Assembly: GCA_902783535.1 (NCBI GenBank)
Contig: CACZRJ010000236.1
Coordinates: 1-11,137, forward strand
Length of the DNA: 11,137 nt
Direction of reading: 5' to 3'
Origin: an uncultured Ruminococcus sp.
Lineage (GTDB): Bacteria > Bacillota > Clostridia > Oscillospirales > CAG-382
Positions 6,391 through 11,137 of the stretch are shown piece after piece (the first letter of the stretch is position 1; every line of letters starts with the position of its first letter). Below the pieces are notes generated by a model. That model was not told the DNA's origin and did not search any database. It saw nothing but the letters and a program-made list of their open reading frames with translations. Made by a program: the position numbers and the translations under genes.

Positions 6391-6419
6391 ATTTTACCAC
6401 ACGAAAGCCGGAAATGCAA
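6391..6419 (-). promoter_or_regulatory. Sigma-A promoter of the D-lyxose isomerase gene
   Basis: On the minus strand, TTGCAT (-35, 6419-6414) and TAAAAT (-10, 6396-6391) are separated by exactly 17 bases. The -10 box is 29 bases from the start codon. An adjacent TGACATAA (6391-6384) resembles the bracket motif of the repeat block and may be coincidence. Confidence 0.7.
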
Positions 6420-6425
6420 CAAGGA

Positions 6426-6451
6426 TGCAAACCGCGGCGGTGCGTTTTGCA
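6426..6451. promoter_or_regulatory. Imperfect dyad between divergent promoters, candidate operator
   Basis: TGCAAACCGC (6426-6435) and GCGTTTTGCA (6442-6451) pair at 9 of 10 positions around a GGCGGT spacer. It lies between the two divergent promoters, immediately upstream of both -35 boxes. Dyads with TGCAAA...TTTGCA ends are common for dimeric repressors such as the LacI family, but no regulator gene is nearby. Operator function is an inference only. Confidence 0.4.
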
Positions 6452-6474
6452 GGCGGCGGAGGAAAAAAGAACGG

Positions 6475-6503
6475 TTGCAAAGAAGTAAAGAGTGTGATAT
6501 AGT
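6475..6503 (+). promoter_or_regulatory. Sigma-A promoter of the aminotransferase gene
   Basis: TTGCAA (-35, 6475-6480) and TATAGT (-10, 6498-6503) are separated by exactly 17 bases. Transcription would start near 6510, leaving a leader of about 22 bases with the ribosome binding site. The TTG of the -35 box is also the first possible start of the open frame, but it lies upstream of the transcription start and so cannot be used. Confidence 0.75.
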
Positions 6504-6531
6504 TGAAAAAACGCGAAAAGGAAAAAGCAAC

Positions 6532-7740
6532 ATGTCGTATTTCAATCAGCAAATGGTCGCATGGGGCAGTTCCCGCAGTGCGATCCGCGAAATATTCGAA
6601 TATGGAAACCGCCGTGCCGAAGAGATCGGAAGAGAAAATATCTTTGATTTCAGCCTTGGAAACCCCAGCGTCCCCGCACCGCAGGCTCTCGGGGAAGAAA
6701 TCGCCCGTCTTGCGGCATACGAGGACCCGGTCCTGCTGCACGGATACACCTCTGCCCAGGGTGCTCCCGGGACGAGGCAGGCGATCGCGGACGAATTGAA
6801 TCGCCGGTTCGGGACCGCCGTCGGAAAAGATGATCTGTATTTGACATGCGGCGCGGCCGCATCGGTCGCAATCGTTCTGAAAGCACTGGTTGAGCCGGGA
6901 CAGGGCGATGAGGTCCTTGTCATTGCGCCGTTTTTCCCGGAGTACAGGGTATTTGCCGAGGCGGCGGGCGCGACGCTGACCGTGGTACCCGCGGACGAGG
7001 ATCATTTCGGAATCCGCATTTCGGATTTGGAAGCAAGAATCAGCAGCCGGACGAAAGCAGTGATCATCAATGTTCCAAACAACCCGACGGGCGTCATTTA
7101 CCCGGAAAAGACCGTTCGGGAATTGTGTCTGGTTCTGGAGCGGAAATCAGCAGAATACGGTCATCCTGTTTATTTGATTTCCGATGAGCCTTACCGTGAA
7201 CTCGTATATGATAAAGCAAAGGGACTTCCGTTCATCACGCATCTGTATAAAAACGCTGTCGTTTGTTATTCGTTCAGCAAATCTCTGTCGGTTCCCGGAG
7301 AACGTTTCGGGTATATCCTGATTCCTTCGGAGGCAGATGACAGCCGTCTTTTATATGCTGCGGTCTGCGGGGCGGGAAGAGCGCTCGGATACGTCTGCGC
7401 TCCCAGCCTGATGCAGAATGCCATTCCCCGGGTCTTAAACGAACGCCCGGATCTGACGGTTTACAGAAAGAACAGAGATCTGCTCCTGAACGCTCTGACC
7501 TCCTACGGATTCAGATGCATTCCGCCTGACGGCGCATTTTATCTGTTTATGCAGTCTCCGGAGCCGGATGCGGGATCCTTCTGCAAAAAAGCGAGGGATT
7601 TTGAGATCCTGATGGTGCCGTCTGACAGCTTTGGCGTGACCGGATTTGTGCGGATCGCCTATTGTGTCAAAACGGAAATGGTCGAAAAGTCTCTGAGCGC
7701 GTTTCGGAAACTGGCCGAAGCATACGGGCTCGGCGTGTGA
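6532..7740 (+). CDS. Class I/II PLP-dependent aminotransferase (AspC-like, COG0436 type)
   Basis: Cytoplasmic fold-type I aminotransferase of 402 residues, a normal length. The PLP-binding lysine is Lys250 in YSFSKSLSVPGERFGY. NNPTG (183-187) and the aspartate of LISDEPYREL contact the cofactor, and FVRIAYCV near the C-terminus holds the arginine expected to bind the substrate carboxylate. The SKSLSVPGER signature and the N-terminal YFNQQMVAWGSSRSAIREIFEYG are typical of a clostridial subgroup whose substrates are usually not defined; aspartate, alanine or aromatic amino acids are possible. The ATG at 6532 is chosen over the in-frame TTG at 6475, because that TTG lies in the -35 box and AAAAGGA (6517-6522) sits about 10 bases before 6532. 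The gene stands alone, with its own promoter and terminator. Confidence 0.92.
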   Translation: MSYFNQQMVAWGSSRSAIREIFEYGNRRAEEIGRENIFDFSLGNPSVPAPQALGEEIARLAAYEDPVLLHGYTSAQGAPGTRQAIADELNRRFGTAVGKDDLYLTCGAAASVAIVLKALVEPGQGDEVLVIAPFFPEYRVFAEAAGATLTVVPADEDHFGIRISDLEARISSRTKAVIINVPNNPTGVIYPEKTVRELCLVLERKSAEYGHPVYLISDEPYRELVYDKAKGLPFITHLYKNAVVCYSFSKSLSVPGERFGYILIPSEADDSRLLYAAVCGAGRALGYVCAPSLMQNAIPRVLNERPDLTVYRKNRDLLLNALTSYGFRCIPPDGAFYLFMQSPEPDAGSFCKKARDFEILMVPSDSFGVTGFVRIAYCVKTEMVEKSLSAFRKLAEAYGLGV

Positions 7741-7780
7741 AAATGCGCGGACCGTCCGGAGGATGATCGATCATATGAAA

Positions 7781-7824
7781 TATGCCGGCAACGCAGCTAT
7801 CCTGCGTTGCCGGCATAAATTTTT
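7781..7824 (+). terminator. Intrinsic terminator between convergent genes
   Basis: A perfect 16-bp stem, TATGCCGGCAACGCAG (7781-7796) with CTGCGTTGCCGGCATA (7802-7817), loop CTATC, followed by AATTTTT on the plus strand. On the minus strand the stem is followed by TTTCAT, so it can also end the STAS module transcript 41 bases past its stop. A 12-bp palindrome, ATGATCGATCAT (7763-7774), lies just before it. Confidence 0.9.
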
Positions 7825-7857
7825 GGACAAAAAGGGGAGTCAACGGGATGCAAACGA

Positions 7858-8442
7858 TCAGTCGAGCTTCTTTTCGATGGTCATTTCCACCGTGCGGCCG
7901 AGAATGGAGACCTTAACGTCATCCGCGATATGGCCCACCACGGATTTTTCCAATTCATCCCAGGCTTCTTTTGCTTCCTGCTTGCTTTGCTCGCTGTACT
8001 GCCGAAGCTGGTCTCTGTAATCTTCCATGGACCAAACATAACTGTTATACATCTGCGGTGCGCCTCCGCCGAATCCCGCGGAGAACATCGGAACGCCGCC
8101 CGAGGGCTCGAAGAAAGAACGGATCTTCCCCATAAAGCCGCGCGTCGCCTCATTTTTGCCGCTGGTGGAAGCCGCCAGGAGCTGGTCGCGCTGTTTTTCA
8201 TCGATCAGACTTTGAACGCGAAGGTGAAGCGTGTAGACCTGGTCTTCGTCCTCCATCCAGAATTCGCCGTTGACATTTCCGGCAATGGCGCGCATCAGCG
8301 CCAGCGTTTCTTCTGCCAGAAGCCGCAGGTACATCGTGTTTTTCGGTGAAAGCTCTTTGTAGGCCGCTACTTTTTCAACTTGCGCCAGAGCAGCGTCCAT
8401 GTTGCTGCCCGTATTGGAAATTGTCAGAATGTCGGTCTTCAT
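7858..8442 (-). CDS. Degenerate anti-sigma/RsbW-like (GHKL-fold) protein
   Basis: A 194-residue cytoplasmic protein, second gene of a two-gene unit with a STAS antagonist. Residues 32-80 (SPKNTMYLRLLAEETLALMRAI, then GEFWMEDEDQVYTLHL) resemble the N-box helix and following strand of RsbW/SpoIIAB-type GHKL kinases. The metal-binding Asn expected four residues after Glu45 is replaced (EETLALM), and no DxGxG ATP-binding box is visible. Residues 100-135 are a Gly/Phe/Met-rich, probably flexible insertion (FSAGFGGGAPQM). Residues 140-170 form a charged helix, and the end (IADDVKVSILGRTVEMTI) looks like the last GHKL strands. It may bind the STAS protein without kinase activity, or be another partner. 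AAGGAG precedes the ATG, 11 bases after the STAS stop. The assignment rests on motif memory and context, so it is moderate. Confidence 0.6.
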   Translation of the reverse strand: MKTDILTISNTGSNMDAALAQVEKVAAYKELSPKNTMYLRLLAEETLALMRAIAGNVNGEFWMEDEDQVYTLHLRVQSLIDEKQRDQLLAASTSGKNEATRGFMGKIRSFFEPSGGVPMFSAGFGGGAPQMYNSYVWSMEDYRDQLRQYSEQSKQEAKEAWDELEKSVVGHIADDVKVSILGRTVEMTIEKKLD

Positions 8443-8453
8443 CGTTTATCTCC

Positions 8454-8756
8454 TTATTCAATATTCAGAATATCTGAAAATCCGGTCACGTCGAACACTT
8501 CGCGTACGATCTCGTTCACGTTTTTCACCTTCATGCCGCCTTTGCCGCTCATTTGCTTATGGGCGGACAGAAGCACGCGAAGTCCTGCGGAAGAAACGTA
8601 ATCGAGTCCGGAAAAATCCAGGATCAGGCTGTCCGCACTGTCCAGGGAGGCACTCAGTTCCTGCTCCAGCTCCGGTGAGGTCGTGGTGTCCAGACGACCG
8701 CTCACAGCCAGCGTCAGAGCAGTTCCGTTCTGCTGTTTGGTGATAGTCATTTCCAT
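8454..8756 (-). CDS. STAS-domain anti-sigma factor antagonist (RsbV/SpoIIAA-like)
   Basis: A single STAS domain of 100 residues, the size of stand-alone anti-sigma factor antagonists, which bind an anti-sigma factor and are switched off by serine phosphorylation. Seen: SGRLDTTTSPELE, then LILDFSGLDYVSSAGLRVLL, where Ser56 aligns with the phosphorylated Ser58 of SpoIIAA and Ser56 of RsbV. The Asp just before that serine in SpoIIAA is Ser55 here, as in the common ISSAGLR subgroup. AAGGAG at 8766-8761 is 4 bases from the first ATG and 10 from the second (Met3, at 8750), so the true start could be either. It leads the two-gene unit and has its own near-consensus promoter. No sigma factor or PP2C phosphatase gene is adjacent, so the controlled pathway is unknown. 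Confidence 0.9.
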   Translation of the reverse strand: MEMTITKQQNGTALTLAVSGRLDTTTSPELEQELSASLDSADSLILDFSGLDYVSSAGLRVLLSAHKQMSGKGGMKVKNVNEIVREVFDVTGFSDILNIE

Positions 8757-8784
8757 TTTTCTCCTTTATTGCTTTTGATAAGGT

Positions 8785-8813
8785 ATTATACCACAATTAT
8801 TTGCAATTAACAA
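8785..8813 (-). promoter_or_regulatory. Near-consensus sigma-A promoter of the STAS module
   Basis: On the minus strand, TTGTTA (-35, 8813-8808), a 17-base spacer and a perfect TATAAT (-10, 8790-8785). A transcript would start near 8778, about 22 bases before the STAS start codon. It lies just downstream of the penicillin-binding protein gene, so the STAS pair is transcribed independently of it. Confidence 0.82.
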
Positions 8814-8857
8814 CTACTTTTCGAATGAAACCCGATGTGGCAGGCGATTCCCTGCAG

Positions 8858-11137
8858 TCAGTTTCCATCCGGCGACGGAGATTCTTCAATCCCCGGATCG
8901 GAAGATTCCGGAGGCTGAGGCTCCGAGACGGCCGACGACTCGGCTGGCAGGCTGCTTTCCTGCGGCGGATTGCTCACATCCTGCGATGATTCGGAAGGCG
9001 GCGTCGGAGGAACGACGGGACCTGTCGCGTCGGTCGCCCCGGTGAAATGTTCAAGACAGATTCTGTTGTAGGGATCGCCCGAAGAAGAAGTGTAGCCCGG
9101 ATATTCCTGATGGTCCTTCTCTTTGCTGTAAAGATTTCTGAAGAACGGGACACCCGTGGATGACGGATAAAGGTAATCTTCCGGGACGTCGATATAGATG
9201 TACTGGGCATCGGAGATTTTGAGGTTTCCTTTGAACAGACGTTCCTGCTTGGTCTTCAGGCGGAACCCTGCCCATACGAGGTCGCTTTCCGGGCAGTTGC
9301 ATCCGGGCAGACAGATGGCTTTGGTTTTTCTGTCCCATTGCACCAGGACATGCTTGTCGCAGTATTCCGTCGGCGGTTCGGTTTTCAGGTAGTAGAAGTT
9401 TGAGGTGACGCAGGATTCCGCTTCCCCGGTGATGTATGCGATGTCGTTCTCGCAAGCGTCCGTAGCGAGTTTGCCAGAGATCGTGCAGATCCTGATCCCC
9501 GTATTTTCGGCATATCCGACAGACCCGGGAACCGCGAATGTTTTCGTGTACGGGATGTCGTTGTCTTCGTAGAACTTGTATATTTTTTCAAAGACGGTGT
9601 TCCACAGCTCCCCGCATGACGAGCTGGCCGAGGTGATCGTTTTGTTGTTGTCGTATCCGTACCAGCAGGCGGCGACGAGATCAGGCGTGAACCCGCAGAA
9701 GTAAAGATCTTTGTTGTCGTTCGTCGTTCCGGTTTTTGCGGCGACTTCGAGTCCCTCGTATTTGTTGAAGAAGGTGCAGTACCTTCTTGCAGTACCGTAA
9801 GGGCCGGTGACGACCGTCTGCATCAGTCTTGTGATCATGAAAGCGGTCGACTCCGTGTAAAGGACGGAGTGCTCTTCTCCGTTGCTCAGAACGATGTTGC
9901 CCATGCTGTCTGTGACAGTCGTATAAGTCCGCGCTTTGGACGTGACTCCGCTGTTGGCGAGACAGGCGTAGGCCTGCGTCATTTCGCGCACGGTCACGCC
10001 GAACGTAAAGGATCCGAGCGAAAGGGGAGAAAGCGCCTGGTCCGAAAACGTGACGCCTGTCCGCGGAGAGGTATAGCTGCTGACGATGCTTGTGAAGCCT
10101 GAATTGATCAGATTGTTGAAAACGCGGGCGACGCCGAGTCTGTTGCAGGTGTTGACAGCGACGGTGTTCAGCGAGCGCTGAATGGCATACTCGAGTGAAA
10201 CGGAGCCCTCGTATCTGTTCGTCGCATTGTTCGGCCAGAACGCCTTTTCATCCTTGTCGTAAGAGTAAGGGATGTCGTCGCAGGGCCCGGCATAGTTGTA
10301 AAGCCCCGTTTCGAGAGCGAACGCGTAGAGGGAGATCGGCTTGATCGAAGAGCCGCACTGCCGTTTGGAGTGCGTTGCGCGGTTCAGTCCGCGGCTGATC
10401 TTTTTCTCACCGCGCCCGCCGACGATTCCGAGCAGATCTCCGGTTTTCTGGTCCATGACGCACATGGCCGCCTGCGCCTTCAAGCCGGTCGTTTTCGGCC
10501 AGTATTTCTCGTTGACGAAGACCTCCTCAAGAATCCCCTGAATGTCGGGATTCAGGCACGTGGTGATATGCAGGCCTCCGGAGTAAAGCATCAGCGACGC
10601 CTCCTGCTCGGAATAGTTGTATTCCGTCATCAGGTCGGCGATGACGTCGTCGATCACGGCGTCAATGTAGTATGAGTGGACGAATTCGGTGTAGGTGCCG
10701 GTATCGTCGTCATTGGAAAGGACCAGCGGAGCGTCGTAAGCTTCATAATACTCTTCTTCCGTGATGACTTCCTGACGGAGCATTTCGCGGAGAACGAGAT
10801 TCCGGCGCTCAAGGTTGTTCAGCGGATTGACCAGAGGATCGTAATGGATCGGCCATTTTCCGATGGAGGCGATGGCCGCGCATTCGTTCAGCGTCAAGTC
10901 GGACAGTTCCTTCCCGAAATATTCCTGGGCCGCAGCGCGGACGCCGTAGCAGTTTTCGGAAAGATAAATCGTGTTCAGATACATTTCCAGTATTTCGGTC
11001 TTGGAATACTTCTTGTCGACATTCAGCGCGCGGAAAATTTCCTGGACCTTTCTCTGGATGGTTTCTTCATTGTTCCCGGAAACGTTTTTGATCAGCTGCT
11101 GGGTGATGGTCGACCCGCCGTATGCGGAGCCGGAGGG
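8858..11137 (-). CDS. Class A penicillin-binding protein (PBP1A-like), N-terminus beyond the window
   Basis: Bifunctional peptidoglycan synthase: glycosyltransferase 51 plus D,D-transpeptidase, anchored at the membrane with its body outside. The open frame continues to the right edge, so 759 codons are visible and the membrane anchor and catalytic EDxxF motif of the glycosyltransferase are missing from view. Numbered from the edge: GGSTITQQLIKN (7-18) and RKVQEIFRALNVDKKYSKTEILEMYLN landmarks (29-55) are glycosyltransferase motifs. The transpeptidase has SSIK (263-266, catalytic Ser263), SLN (322-324) and KTGT (468-471). After it come a cysteine-rich stretch (CTISGKLATDACEN, CLPGCNCPE) and a Ser/Pro/Glu tail of about 50 residues. 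The residue before GSSIKP is Cys, where Pro is common. All visible catalytic residues are intact. No strong terminator follows; only a weak GCAGG/CCTGC hairpin is seen. Confidence 0.95.
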   Translation of the reverse strand, partial: PSGSAYGGSTITQQLIKNVSGNNEETIQRKVQEIFRALNVDKKYSKTEILEMYLNTIYLSENCYGVRAAAQEYFGKELSDLTLNECAAIASIGKWPIHYDPLVNPLNNLERRNLVLREMLRQEVITEEEYYEAYDAPLVLSNDDDTGTYTEFVHSYYIDAVIDDVIADLMTEYNYSEQEASLMLYSGGLHITTCLNPDIQGILEEVFVNEKYWPKTTGLKAQAAMCVMDQKTGDLLGIVGGRGEKKISRGLNRATHSKRQCGSSIKPISLYAFALETGLYNYAGPCDDIPYSYDKDEKAFWPNNATNRYEGSVSLEYAIQRSLNTVAVNTCNRLGVARVFNNLINSGFTSIVSSYTSPRTGVTFSDQALSPLSLGSFTFGVTVREMTQAYACLANSGVTSKARTYTTVTDSMGNIVLSNGEEHSVLYTESTAFMITRLMQTVVTGPYGTARRYCTFFNKYEGLEVAAKTGTTNDNKDLYFCGFTPDLVAACWYGYDNNKTITSASSSCGELWNTVFEKIYKFYEDNDIPYTKTFAVPGSVGYAENTGIRICTISGKLATDACENDIAYITGEAESCVTSNFYYLKTEPPTEYCDKHVLVQWDRKTKAICLPGCNCPESDLVWAGFRLKTKQERLFKGNLKISDAQYIYIDVPEDYLYPSSTGVPFFRNLYSKEKDHQEYPGYTSSSGDPYNRICLEHFTGATDATGPVVPPTPPSESSQDVSNPPQESSLPAESSAVSEPQPPESSDPGIEESPSPDGN

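Noticed and set aside
6475..6531. N-terminal extension of the aminotransferase from a TTG at 6475
   Set aside because: That TTG is part of the -35 box of the promoter, so it is upstream of the transcript start; the ATG at 6532 has a ribosome binding site and matches the family N-terminus.
7763..8020. 85-codon plus-strand frame after GGAGG
   Set aside because: GGAGG touches the ATG with no spacing, the frame runs through the terminator stem, and most of it is antisense to the RsbW-like gene.
9869..10675. Plus-strand open frames opposite the penicillin-binding protein gene
   Set aside because: They are antisense shadows of a gene with intact catalytic motifs and have no ribosome binding sites or recognisable domains.

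Overview
The window looks like the chromosome of a Gram-positive, low-to-mid GC Clostridia member, most likely Oscillospirales/Ruminococcaceae-like. This is inferred from AGGAG-type ribosome binding sites, lipobox signal peptides, the 'ESSEEP'-style Ser/Pro/Glu linkers on surface proteins, a STAS anti-sigma-antagonist module and a class A penicillin-binding protein with a Pro/Ser tail. No phage, transposase, CRISPR, rRNA or tRNA was seen.

Layout. (1) 43-1983, plus: a large secreted, membrane-anchored protein with a CBM9/DOMON-like N-terminal domain and a FIVAR-like helical repeat. It is followed by a strong GC hairpin lacking a U-tract (about 2023-2060). (2) 2101-5207, plus: a tightly packed run of dCMP deaminase, two related small lipoproteins, a RimI-type acetyltransferase and TsaD (tRNA t6A synthesis), closed by a 13-bp-stem terminator. 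(3) 5208-5680: the only long gene-free stretch. It holds an unusual block of GTGGAAAA repeats bracketed by a 9-bp inverted repeat, then the terminator of the gene coming from the right. (4) 5681-6361, minus: a D-lyxose isomerase of the cupin type, divergent from (5) 6532-7740, plus: a class I PLP aminotransferase. Both have recognisable sigma-A promoters, with an imperfect dyad between them. (6) 7858-8756, minus: a two-gene STAS antagonist / degenerate RsbW-like module with its own very good promoter. It converges on the aminotransferase at a shared 16-bp-stem terminator. (7) 8858 to the right edge, minus: a class A (bifunctional) penicillin-binding protein whose N-terminus lies outside the window.

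The genes are mostly housekeeping: nucleotide metabolism, tRNA modification, cell-wall synthesis and amino-acid metabolism. The accessory signals are the repeat block at 5304-5469, the tandem paralogous lipoproteins translationally linked to rimI-tsaD, and the degenerate anti-sigma-like partner. I found no convincing complete new defence or mobile system. The repeat block is the item most worth following up.
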